Shown: positions 51,861 through 58,573 of the stretch, in pieces
Position numbering within the stretch: the stretch's first letter is position 1
Layout of the letters: every line of letters begins with the position of its first letter
From: Acidobacteriota bacterium
GTDB taxonomy: Bacteria; Acidobacteriota; Vicinamibacteria; Fen-336
NCBI GenBank assembly: GCA_016199625.1
Contig: JACQGI010000023.1
Span: forward strand, 1 to 64,000
DNA: 64,000 bases
Reading direction: 5' to 3'
The notes under the pieces: model-generated
The model's database searches: none
Seen by the model: only the letters and a program-made list of their open reading frames with translations
Told to the model about the DNA's origin: nothing
Program-made: the position numbers and the translations under genes

Positions 51861-52343
51861 CTACTCCCGGGGGCCCAGGACGAACTCCTCGGCGTCGCCG
51901 TCGAAGTCGAAGACCTCCCCATACCGGGCCCAGTCCAGGGCGGTCTGGAGCTGGCGCTCGGCCTCGCCGGGCGAGAAAGAGGAGCGCAGGCGCTCCAGGA
52001 AGCGCTTCTTGGCCGCCCGGCCCTTCTCGGCCTCGCGCAGGATCGCGGCGATGAGCGGAAGCGCCTCGAGCCTCCGCGCGACGAGTCGCTTGCGCTCCGG
52101 CTCCTCGGCGGCGGCGAGCGCGCGCCCGTCCGCGGTCAGCTCGATGTCGCCGGAGGCCACGACCACCAGCCCCAGCCGTTTCGCCGCTTCCGTCACGGGG
52201 AGGAGGTCGTCCAGCTCGTAACCGAGAGGCGCCCCGAGCTTGTACAGGTCCTCCCGACCGCCCGGTACCTCGCGGAGGTGCTCGAGGAGGCCGAGGACCC
52301 GGCCGATGGGCGCGTGCGGCAGCGGCTCGAAGGCTTCGGGCAT
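51861..52343 (-). CDS. AAA-associated (AAA_assoc_C-like) domain as a separate protein
   Basis: A 160-aa soluble protein from ATG 52343, 11 nt after the ABC ATPase stop. The sequence HAPIGRVLGLLEHLREVPGGREDLYKLGAPLGYELDDLLPVTEAAKRLGLVVVASGDIELTADGRAL matches the C-terminal AAA-associated domain normally fused to NitT/TauT-type ATPases. It contains a winged-helix-like region and a helical end (RSSFSPGEAERQLQTALDWARYGEVFDF). Here it is a free-standing partner. It is likely a regulatory subunit of the transporter. Confidence 0.75.
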   Translation of the reverse strand: MPEAFEPLPHAPIGRVLGLLEHLREVPGGREDLYKLGAPLGYELDDLLPVTEAAKRLGLVVVASGDIELTADGRALAAAEEPERKRLVARRLEALPLIAAILREAEKGRAAKKRFLERLRSSFSPGEAERQLQTALDWARYGEVFDFDGDAEEFVLGPRE

Positions 52344-52354
52344 CGACGGGGTCC

Positions 52355-53125
52355 TCAAGCGAGCAGGGCGTACATGCGGTCCACGGTCTCGCGGACCGCC
52401 GGAGCATCCGAGCGTCGCGGGCGAGGGAGGGCTTTGAGCTCGACCGTCTCGGCGATCCGGCCCGGGTTCGCCTTCAGAACCACCACGCGGTCCGACATGG
52501 CCACGGCCTCCTCGATGCTGTGCGTCACGAGGAGGATGCTCTTCGTCGTCACCGCCGGCGAGGCCCAGAGGTCGAGCACGAGGTCGCGCATGGTCCGCGC
52601 CGTCAGCACGTCCAGTGCCGAGAAGGGCTCGTCCATGCAGAGCAGCTCCGGTTCCACCGCCAGGGCCCGGGCCAGGCCCACGAGCTGCTTCATGCCCCGG
52701 GACAGCTCCCGCGGGAAGGCGCGCTCGTATCCCGAGAGGCCGACGAGGTCGATGTACTTCTCGGCCTTCTTGAGTCGCTCCCGGATCCCGACGCCCTGCG
52801 CCTCCAGCCCCACGGCGACGTTCTCCACGACCGACAGCCACGGGAAGAGGGCGAAGGACTGGAAGACCATCGCCGCGCTGCGGTTGACGCCGCCAAGCGG
52901 TCGATCCCGGAGGCGCACGACGCCGCCGGTCGGCCGGAGGAGCCCCGCCACGATCCGAAGGAGGGTGCTCTTGCCGCATCCCGACGGGCCCACGAGGGAC
53001 AGGAACTCGCCGTCCCGCACCTCGAGATCCAGGGGGCCCAGGATGCGGATCTTCCCGTCGTAGAGCTGCTCGACTCCCTCGAGGCGGAGGACCACCGGGG
53101 CGGCGCGGGGCGTGGTCTGGGCCAT
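52355..53125 (-). CDS. ABC ATPase, NitT/TauT (nitrate/sulfonate-type) family
   Basis: A 256-aa protein: VGPSGCGKSTLLRIVAGLLRPTGG (Walker A), AMVFQSFALFPWLSVVENVAVGLE (Q-loop), LSRGMKQLVGLARALAVEPELLCMDEPFSALD (signature LSRGMKQ and Walker B), VTHSIEEAVAMSDRVVVL. SRGMKQ in place of SGGMxQ is common in this family. The AAA-associated partner is encoded separately downstream; the permease lies 21 nt upstream. No periplasmic binding protein gene is in the cluster. Confidence 0.9.
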   Translation of the reverse strand: MAQTTPRAAPVVLRLEGVEQLYDGKIRILGPLDLEVRDGEFLSLVGPSGCGKSTLLRIVAGLLRPTGGVVRLRDRPLGGVNRSAAMVFQSFALFPWLSVVENVAVGLEAQGVGIRERLKKAEKYIDLVGLSGYERAFPRELSRGMKQLVGLARALAVEPELLCMDEPFSALDVLTARTMRDLVLDLWASPAVTTKSILLVTHSIEEAVAMSDRVVVLKANPGRIAETVELKALPRPRRSDAPAVRETVDRMYALLA

Positions 53126-53146
53126 CGCGGGGGCTCCATGGCGGGA

Positions 53147-54826
53147 TCAGGCTTCCATCTTACAGCGCGCGGCCACCTGCCGATAGAGCGGCCCCCAGAA
53201 GAGGCGGTTGACCAGGATGATGAGGAGGACCATGGAGGCGAGGCTCGCCGCAACGACCTGCATGTCCCCCGTCACGTACGTTGCCCGCGCCAGCGTCGCG
53301 CCGACGCCCCGCACCGACAGGACCCTCCCCCCGGTCTCGAGGTATTCGCACAGGATCATGGCGTTCCAGCCGGCTCCCCACGCCGTCACGCAGCCGGTCA
53401 CGAGCCCCGGGGCCACCGCCGGGACGAAGACGCGACGCATGTAGCCCGCCCCTCCCAGCCCGAGCCCTCGTGCCACCTCGACGAGATCCTTGGGGATCGC
53501 CGCCGCGGCGCCGACCACGTTGAAGAGCACGTACCAGAACATGGCGCTCAGCGCCAGGAGGACCGCCGCCGCGTTCATGCCCAGCCCCCACGTGACGACC
53601 ACCGCGATCAGGGGGAAGAAGGCCGTGGCCGGGACGCTGGCGAGGATCTGGATGACGGCGACGGCGGTGGCACGCCGCTCCGGGCTGCGCGAGATCCGAT
53701 GCGCCAGGGGGACCGCGAGGGCGGCCGAGAGGACGACGCCGAGGCTCACGCGCACGAAGCTCGAGAAGAGGTCGAGGGGCAGCCCCAGGACTTCCGGGGC
53801 CAGGGGCCGACCGGAGAAGAGGCCGTAGAGCCCGTATCCGCCGTACGCCATCGCCGCCGGCAGTCCGAGGGCGACCAGGATCCCCACGGCGCGACCATGG
53901 CGGCCGACGAAGTCGAGGACGCGGCCTGCGACGCCGAGCGCCTGCTGCCCCAGGGGGATCACGAGGGAACGGGTGATCCCCCGGACGATGCGGCTGCGGC
54001 CCAGCACCCGTGCCACGCGAGGCGTGCGCGGATGGTCACCCGTCTCCTCGAGGTGAAACCGCTCGGCCCAGGTGTCCAGGGGACTCCACAGCAGGAGGTG
54101 CATCGCGACCGTCGTCGCCACGAGGAGGCCCAGGGCGAGGAGCGTCCGATCGTGGCGGCCGGCGATCACGGCCTGGGCGAGATAGCTGCCCAGGCCCGGC
54201 AGCGTGTACCGCGCCGGCCCCACGGCGATGATCTCGCTGGCGATGAGGAAGTACCACCCGTTCGCCCAGGACAGGAGCGAGTTGTAGAGCAGCGTGGGCA
54301 GGACGCTCGGGAGGATCAGGCGGCTCCACCGCAGCGGGCCCCTGACCCCGAACTGCGTCGCCGCCATCTGGAGATCCTCTGGCAGGGTCAGCAGGCTCTC
54401 GTACACGCCGAAGGCCAGGTTCCAGAACATGCAAGTGAAGACGAGGAAGACGGCGGCCACCTCGACGCCCAGGGCCGAGCCCCCGAAGACGCCGATGAAC
54501 AGGCCCACCGCCGCCGGGAAGAACCCGAGGATGGGAACGGACTGGAGCACGTCGAGGGTGGGGAGGATGAAGCGCCGGGCCGTCGGCGAGCGCGCCGCGA
54601 GGTGCCCGACGGCGAGGGCGAGCACGAGGGCCGCGGCGTAGGCCACCCCGAGGCGAGCCAGGGAGCGGAGCAGGTAGACCGGCAGCAGTGCAGGGCTTGG
54701 CTCCAACTCCGGGGCGTCGTAGGGACGGAGGAACGAGCCGCCGAAGAGGCTCGCCAGCAGGACCACGGCGAGCGCCGCGACGAGACCGAGATCGACGGGG
54801 AGGGAGCGCGAAAGGCGACGCGTCAC
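53147..54826 (-). CDS. Fused double-domain ABC permease, NitT/TauT-like
   Basis: A 559-aa protein with two full BPD_transp_1 permease domains in one chain. The first (about 60-250) has SVPILGFFPAAVGLFIGVFGG and SLLSWANGWYFLIASEII. The second (about 360-540) has ILASVPATAFFPLIAVVVTWGLGMN and TAWGAGWNAMILCEYLETGG. Each has the EAA-like loop (AATQFGVRGPLRWSRLILPSVLP and VARGLGLGGAGYMRRVFVPAVAP). A natural heterodimer is thus fused. The cluster is permease, ATPase, AAA-associated, DedA. The imported or exported substrate is not readable. Confidence 0.85.
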   Translation of the reverse strand: MTRRLSRSLPVDLGLVAALAVVLLASLFGGSFLRPYDAPELEPSPALLPVYLLRSLARLGVAYAAALVLALAVGHLAARSPTARRFILPTLDVLQSVPILGFFPAAVGLFIGVFGGSALGVEVAAVFLVFTCMFWNLAFGVYESLLTLPEDLQMAATQFGVRGPLRWSRLILPSVLPTLLYNSLLSWANGWYFLIASEIIAVGPARYTLPGLGSYLAQAVIAGRHDRTLLALGLLVATTVAMHLLLWSPLDTWAERFHLEETGDHPRTPRVARVLGRSRIVRGITRSLVIPLGQQALGVAGRVLDFVGRHGRAVGILVALGLPAAMAYGGYGLYGLFSGRPLAPEVLGLPLDLFSSFVRVSLGVVLSAALAVPLAHRISRSPERRATAVAVIQILASVPATAFFPLIAVVVTWGLGMNAAAVLLALSAMFWYVLFNVVGAAAAIPKDLVEVARGLGLGGAGYMRRVFVPAVAPGLVTGCVTAWGAGWNAMILCEYLETGGRVLSVRGVGATLARATYVTGDMQVVAASLASMVLLIILVNRLFWGPLYRQVAARCKMEA

Positions 54827-54883
54827 GCGGGGAGTCCGGAGGGCGTCGTCACGATGATCTCGCCCGATGGTAGCACGCCCCCG

Positions 54884-54930
54884 CGACCCGCTCGCTTGCC
54901 TCAGGGGCGCGGCGTCGTGCGAGCGGGTCG
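54884..54930 (-). terminator. Perfect 12-bp inverted repeat downstream of the barrel gene
   Basis: CGACCCGCTCGC (54884-54895) and GCGAGCGGGTCG (54919-54930) pair perfectly around a 23-nt loop, 8 nt past the stop of the outer-membrane barrel gene. No T-run follows, so a rho-independent terminator or 3'-end stabiliser is likely. It also lies between this gene and the downstream ABC operon. Confidence 0.6.
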
Positions 54931-54937
54931 AGGGAAC

Positions 54938-55630
54938 CTAGAACCTCAAGTGAACGCCGATGGTCGCGCTCGCCCCGGTGAGGTCGAGCTGGTTCTTGTC
55001 CGTGGCGCGGAAGAAGTCGCCTCCCATGTCCGTTTCCTTCGCGACCTGGTAGCGCACCTCGCCCGTCACGCTCAGGTCGCGGTTGAGGGGCACACGGACA
55101 CCGCCCGCCACGTGGAATCCGGGCACGACGCCGTCGGACACGAAGTGGTCCGCGAGGATGTTCAGTTCGGGGTCCTCGAAATCCACGAAGTCCCCGAACT
55201 CTTCGTAGTTCCAGAAGAACAGGTCCACGCCCGCGGCGAGGTACGGCGCGAGACGCGCGCGGCGGCTGGTCGGCACCAGACGGAGCGAGACGCCCACGGG
55301 TACGACGTCGAGCTTCAGGGTCTGGAGGATTTCGCGGCCGTCCTCACGCACGAATTCGCGGTAGGACGTGTCCACCTCGCGGCCGTAGCCGTCCAGGTGG
55401 AACCCCAGCTCCACGTTGCGCGCCAGCCGGACGCTGAACTCGATCCCCCCGCTCACGCCGCGGAAGTCCTCCTTGGGATCGACGTTGTACAGATCGGCGT
55501 CGTCGGTGAACAGGTTGCTCTGGGCTCTTGGAAAGAAGCCGCCGAGGCGCAGCTCGACGCCCGAGGCGGACGCGGTGGCGGGCAGAGCCGCGAGGAGGCC
55601 CAGTGTGGCGGTGACCAAGACTCGTCTCAT
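54938..55630 (-). CDS. Outer-membrane beta-barrel protein (OmpW/OmpA-like fold)
   Basis: A 230-aa protein from ATG 55630 (AGGAGAT upstream). Signal peptide: RRVLVTATLGLLAALPATASAS. The mature part alternates hydrophobic strands with turns: VELRLGGFFPRAQ, GVSGGIEFSVRLARNVELGFHLDGYGREV, VVPVGVSLRLVP, LAPYLAAGVDLFFWNYEEFGDFVDF, GFHVAGGVRVPL, DLSVTGEVRYQVA, ending with an aromatic residue (GVHLRF) as barrels require. Eight strands can be counted. It is the last host gene before the integrated element; substrate or role unknown. Confidence 0.8.
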   Translation of the reverse strand: MRRVLVTATLGLLAALPATASASGVELRLGGFFPRAQSNLFTDDADLYNVDPKEDFRGVSGGIEFSVRLARNVELGFHLDGYGREVDTSYREFVREDGREILQTLKLDVVPVGVSLRLVPTSRRARLAPYLAAGVDLFFWNYEEFGDFVDFEDPELNILADHFVSDGVVPGFHVAGGVRVPLNRDLSVTGEVRYQVAKETDMGGDFFRATDKNQLDLTGASATIGVHLRF

Positions 55631-55823
55631 CGGATCTCCTTCGGGGCGACCCTTTGCCTTCGCCGCCCTCCGTCTCGCCCTTGAAGCAGAAACGGTGCCA
55701 TGGCAGGACCCGCGTGAGCCCACGGAGCCAGCGGCAGTTAGGGGCGGGACGCGCTGGGCTGACCGTCCTCACACGAGGACGCCGGCGTCCCGCGGGGTTC
55801 ATTCGTCGATGGGGGGAGGAGGA

Positions 55824-55868
55824 TGGAGGCGGCGTCCGGATTTGAACCGGAGAGTAGAGGTTTTGCAG
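55824..55868 (-). tRNA. 3' half of tRNA-Cys (GCA), attachment-site duplicate
   Basis: On the minus strand, from the anticodon loop to the encoded CCA: loop CTGCAAA with GCA anticodon at 55866-55864, 3' anticodon stem ACCTC, variable region TACTC, T-arm TCCGG-TTCAAAT-CCGGA (perfect stem), acceptor CGCCGCC, discriminator U, CCA. U73 and GCA identify cysteine. The 5' half is missing: beyond 55868 the sequence does not pair (no GAGGT strand, D-arm or GGCGGCG). It is therefore a partial copy, as expected at the far end of an element integrated in a tRNA gene; the intact gene should lie beyond 64000. Confidence 0.8.
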
Positions 55869-55986
55869 AACGGACGGAGCACTGCGCGACGGGACGGCAT
55901 TCGCTCGAACCCGCGTGGATACTGGCCGAAACCGACGTGCCCGGAGGACGTCCCGGCCTGTTCGGACGCATGACAACCGATAGAAT

Positions 55987-56004
55987 GGGCACAGAACGGG
56001 CACA
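55987..56004 (+). repeat. Direct repeat GGGCACA-N4-GGGCACA near the attachment core
   Basis: GGGCACA (55987-55993), GAAC, GGGCACA (55998-56004), about 120 bp inside the tRNA fragment. The same 7-mer pair with a GAAC spacer occurs inverted at 61668-61685. Candidate integrase arm-type or accessory-protein binding site. Confidence 0.5.
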
Positions 56005-56016
56005 AGCGAACACCGA

Positions 56017-56050
56017 GGGGGCCCGGGGCGCGTGCGGCCACCGGGCCCCC
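56017..56050 (-). terminator. Strong hairpin ending the element's minus-strand operon
   Basis: GGGGGCCCGG (56017-56026) and CCGGGCCCCC (56041-56050) form a perfect 10-bp stem, 14-nt loop, 10 nt beyond the stop of the last element gene (56061). Downstream on the minus strand the sequence is fairly T-rich (TCGGTGTTCGCTTGT). This is the most convincing terminator in the window. Confidence 0.65.
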
Positions 56051-56060
56051 AGGTTTCCCC

Positions 56061-56312
56061 CTACGCGGTGCGACGCTTCGACTCGAGGACGCGACGACGG
56101 GGGCGCGGCCACCAGTTCATCGCCCACTGGATCAACCCTCGCTTGTCGGGCTCGTCGAGCAGCGTCTCGAGGATCCGACGCGGCGTCCAGTAGATCGCCT
56201 CCCCCTTCTCGACGTCTCGGGACAGCGGGCCGCCCGCGATGCAACGCGCGACGCGGCGTAGCGTGTTGACCCGCGTCCGGGTGAGCACGAGAGTCAGAGC
56301 CCGGGGCTTCAT
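56061..56312 (-). CDS. Small element protein, unknown function
   Basis: An 83-aa, strongly basic protein (RVNTLRRVARCIAGGPLSRD, then IYWTPRRILETLLDEPDKRGLIQWAMNWWPRPRRRVLESKRRTA). Tryptophan- and arginine-rich; no recognised domain. Its start overlaps the stop of the upstream gene (ATGA), and it ends 10 nt before a strong hairpin, so it is the last gene of the operon. Confidence 0.55.
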   Translation of the reverse strand: MKPRALTLVLTRTRVNTLRRVARCIAGGPLSRDVEKGEAIYWTPRRILETLLDEPDKRGLIQWAMNWWPRPRRRVLESKRRTA

Positions 56313-57154
56313 CGCCCACCTCCCGCCGTGGCCACTTGCCGCCGGCGTGTGGACTCTCGGCGCGCCTGCGATCGGCCAGGCACCTCCCGGATGAGCTTCG
56401 CCATGAAGGGGCGGTCGCGGAGGAAGACGTTGACGACGTCGGACGGCGACACGTAGGGCTTGCTATCCCAGAGCATCGTGCTCATGTCGCTGCCGAGCCT
56501 ATGCTCGATGAACACTTCCCATCCGGGGCGGCGCCCGGAGGCAAGCGGCCAACTTTGGGCGCGTCTCACGACGCCCGCGAAGTCTGCGACGAGCCGCGCC
56601 GAGGCCGCGTTCGCAACGAGCTGCGCGACGGCCGCCATGCTCCAGGGTGTGAGGGTACGGGCGGTGAGGGTGCGGGCGTAGGACTTCAGGATCCGCTGCC
56701 CTTCTGCGTCGAGCTTGACCCACCAGCCCCGTGGGCCCTTCTGGAAGAGCTGCCAGCGGAGGGCCTCCTCGCGGGACATCAGCCCGTCGCCGCCCTCCCC
56801 GGTGCCCTCGACTTGCCGGGCCCAAGCGTCGGCCTTCGGATCCCTCATCGCCTCGACGAGGCCCTCGAGCTCGCGGAGGATCTCGCGCCTGCACTCCTGC
56901 TCCCGCCTCCCGAGGGCCTCCAGCCCGTCCATGGGTTGCCGGCGCCGAAGGAACGCCTCCGCCTCCGTCGCCTCCCTGTCCCTCTCGGCGGCCACGGAGT
57001 GCGACACCATCGAGTCCGTTCTCGCCATGGTCCTCCCCTCGCCAAGTATCTGCCGCAGGTCGGCCGCCGCGGCCTCGCACTTCGCCAGCGTGAGGAGCGC
57101 TGCCTTCCGTTCCTCGGTCGGCCGCCTCCGCGTCCCCTTCCCGGTCTTCGCCAT
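56309..57154 (-). CDS. Element protein, helical, unknown function
   Basis: A 281-aa protein from ATG 57154, preceded by GGAGGTGGAGC; an upstream GTG at 57196 overlaps the previous stop (GTGA) and would add 14 residues. The N-terminal half is charged and helical (RRPTEERKAALLTLAKCEAAAADLRQIL, REQECRREILRELEGLVEAM). The C-terminal half is mixed (YVSPSDVVNVFLRDRPFMAKLIREV). No catalytic motif is recognised. Its position after small membrane and zinc-binding genes suggests an accessory phage function, unspecified. Confidence 0.6.
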   Translation of the reverse strand: MAKTGKGTRRRPTEERKAALLTLAKCEAAAADLRQILGEGRTMARTDSMVSHSVAAERDREATEAEAFLRRRQPMDGLEALGRREQECRREILRELEGLVEAMRDPKADAWARQVEGTGEGGDGLMSREEALRWQLFQKGPRGWWVKLDAEGQRILKSYARTLTARTLTPWSMAAVAQLVANAASARLVADFAGVVRRAQSWPLASGRRPGWEVFIEHRLGSDMSTMLWDSKPYVSPSDVVNVFLRDRPFMAKLIREVPGRSQARRESTRRRQVATAGGGR

Positions 57155-57192
57155 GCTCCACCTCCGGATTGCCCCGAGAGGAACCGGCTCTT

Positions 57193-57339
57193 TCACGCGC
57201 GCCGCGGATCCACGAGGACCGCGAGGCCCAAGCCGAACGCGAGCCCGGCCAGGAGCCGCGCGATGCCGGCGACGTCGTCAGCGATCGCCGCGAGGCCCAC
57301 GAGCGCGAGCGCCAGGCCGATCCCCTCCAGGCGAGTCAT
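57193..57339 (-). CDS. Tiny membrane protein (48 aa)
   Basis: ATG 57339 to TGA 57193, absent from the ORF track. The sequence reads MTRLEGIGLALALVGLAAI, then a short polar break (ADDVAGIA), and a second hydrophobic stretch (LAGLAFGLGLAVLV) ending in a basic tail (DPRRA). Two membrane segments with a short turn resemble small holin-like or regulatory membrane peptides, but no family is recognised. Its start directly follows a palindrome, and its stop overlaps a potential GTG of the next gene (GTGA), which supports it being real. Confidence 0.55.
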   Translation of the reverse strand: MTRLEGIGLALALVGLAAIADDVAGIARLLAGLAFGLGLAVLVDPRRA

Positions 57340-57354
57340 TAGGTTTACAACCTA
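57340..57354. promoter_or_regulatory. Palindrome directly upstream of the 48-aa gene
   Basis: TAGGTT-TAC-AACCTA, a perfect 6-bp dyad abutting the ATG at 57339. It may be an operator or mRNA hairpin controlling the small membrane gene and those after it. The 47 nt up to the 57402 gene also contains a weak CCCC/GGGG hairpin. Confidence 0.4.
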
Positions 57355-57401
57355 GGAGTAACACTGGCCGGATGATCCCCCGGAATGGGGCCAGGGTCAA
57401 G

Positions 57402-57569
57402 CTACTTCTGACGGCGCCGGTAGGGGCGAGCGGGCTTGTCCCATCCGCGAGCCTTGCAGCGCGCGCACGCCTGGGGGGGCTTCGGGCCCGTCGTCTTCCA
57501 CTTGTGGCCGCAGCGCTCGCAGGTGCAGGACCACTCGAACGTGGTCACCTTGCGTTTTCGGATGGTCAT
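57402..57569 (-). CDS. Small zinc-ribbon protein
   Basis: A 55-aa basic protein from ATG 57569. Four cysteines in two CxxC knuckles (CTCERCGHKWKTT and CARCKARGWDKP) form a zinc ribbon resembling small zinc-finger proteins common in phages. It has no ribosome-binding site, but TAGACT ends 7 nt before the ATG and overlaps the stop of the upstream gene, so it could be leaderless or coupled. Likely a DNA/RNA-binding or protein-interaction module. Confidence 0.65.
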   Translation of the reverse strand: MTIRKRKVTTFEWSCTCERCGHKWKTTGPKPPQACARCKARGWDKPARPYRRRQK

Positions 57570-57579
57570 TCGGCGGAGT

Positions 57580-58044
57580 CTACCCACGGCGGGACCCCTC
57601 GTCACGTCCCGGCGGAGCACCGGTACGGGATCGTCCTGGGGCCGGCACCGTGGTGCCCGTACGCGCCGACGCAGTCAGGAGGTCATCCGCGTTGGTCAGA
57701 TGCCCCTTCCGCTCGATCGCGCCTAGCAAACACGCGTCGAGGCGGTAGCGGCTCTCGGCCCGCCGATTCGTCGCGGTCGGCAGGCTTGGGTCGATCACCG
57801 CCCCGCCAAGCTCTTCGAGCCAGGCGTGGAGCGGCACGATGAAGCGCCCGACCTGCGTTGGCAGATTGCACGAGCCCTCACAGTAGTAGAACGCGCCGTC
57901 CTGGGTGTCGACCGCTTCGAGCGCCTCGATCCAGCAGAGCCCCTTCGCATCCGGCGGGAACAGGCTCCGCACGCGGCGCGCCTCGGCCGCGATCCACCAT
58001 CGCTCCACGACGGATGGATGGGCGGGTGACTTCCCGGCGTTCAC
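57580..58044 (-). CDS. Element protein with possible Cys-His-Asp (papain/transglutaminase-like) site
   Basis: A 154-aa protein, GTG start overlapping the upstream stop (GTGA). The order C37 (KGLCWIEA), Y/C-EG (YYCEGSCN), H73 in PLHAWLEELGG and D85 in VIDPSLP resembles the Cys...HAW...DP pattern of papain-fold/transglutaminase-like proteins found in phages. The C-terminus (after about 110) is low-complexity and Arg/Pro-rich. Enzymatic activity is only inferred; a structural use of the fold is equally possible. Confidence 0.5.
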   Translation of the reverse strand: MNAGKSPAHPSVVERWWIAAEARRVRSLFPPDAKGLCWIEALEAVDTQDGAFYYCEGSCNLPTQVGRFIVPLHAWLEELGGAVIDPSLPTATNRRAESRYRLDACLLGAIERKGHLTNADDLLTASARTGTTVPAPGRSRTGAPPGRDEGSRRG

Positions 58045-58274
58045 CAGGCGCCCCCAGGATCGGCCAGCATCCGGGACGGGCCATCGCCCGTCTCGGCCCC
58101 CGATCGTGTCTCCGACTGCGTGCGCACGCAGTCAGGGGGGGGTCTACGGGACGCCCGACGCCGGCATGCGGCCGAGCAGTAGAGCGCACGCTTCCGGGGG
58201 CCGGTCCCACGCAGCCGGGGGGCGAACGGGCGCCCGCAGGTCGTGCACCAGGCGATGCCGGAGGCGGCGTTCAC
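58041..58274 (-). CDS. Small zinc-finger-like protein
   Basis: A 77-aa protein from GTG 58274 overlapping the preceding stop by 4 nt. Cysteine pattern WCTTCGRPF...YCSAACRRRASRR: a CxxC plus CSxxC finger followed by a basic stretch, then a loose polar tail. It resembles the small zinc-finger proteins often seen near phage terminases. Nucleic-acid binding is likely. Confidence 0.6.
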   Translation of the reverse strand: MNAASGIAWCTTCGRPFAPRLRGTGPRKRALYCSAACRRRASRRPPPDCVRTQSETRSGAETGDGPSRMLADPGGAW

Positions 58275-58573
58275 GCGGGCTCCTTCGCCCGATCGCCCGC
58301 GGACCTCGAGGTGGCCGCCGGCTCGCGCGACGGGCTGCCCGGGGCGACCGCGTCCGTGGACGGATCCGTCATCGTCTCGGAGGGTCGCGCCAGGACCTCG
58401 GCCGGCCTGCCGGTGCGCCGGATCCGCCGGCAACGGGCGCACCGACGCGGAAGGACCCACCCCTTCTCGCGGTACCAGTCCGCCTCGCCCGCCGTGATCG
58501 CGAACGAGGCGGAGCACAACAGGCACCGCGAGATGGTGGCGCCGGCCGAGACGCTACCGCTCGAGGACGTCAC
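58271..58573 (-). CDS. Zinc-ribbon protein (zf-trcl-like)
   Basis: A 100-aa protein. After a short Ser-rich head, CLLCSASFAITAGEADWYREKGWVLPRRCARCRRIRR carries the CxxC...E..WY..KG...P.RC..CR pattern of probable zinc-ribbon (zf-trcl) proteins. A Ser/Pro/Arg-rich tail follows. It overlaps the previous gene by 20 nt and the next by 4 (GTGA). One of three small zinc-binding proteins in this operon. Confidence 0.62.
   Translation of the reverse strand: MTSSSGSVSAGATISRCLLCSASFAITAGEADWYREKGWVLPRRCARCRRIRRTGRPAEVLARPSETMTDPSTDAVAPGSPSREPAATSRSAGDRAKEPA

Larger units (their letters stand above)
55869..56060. other. Non-coding left margin of the element
   Basis: No supported gene. It contains a GGGCACA-GAAC-GGGCACA direct repeat (55987-56004) and a strong hairpin (56017-56050). 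Small ORFs on either strand are not supported by context. Confidence 0.5.

Noticed and set aside
55824-55900. A complete tRNA gene
   Set aside because: Sequence 5' of the anticodon loop does not pair with the anticodon stem and lacks a D-arm and the GGCGGCG acceptor strand; only the 3' half is present.
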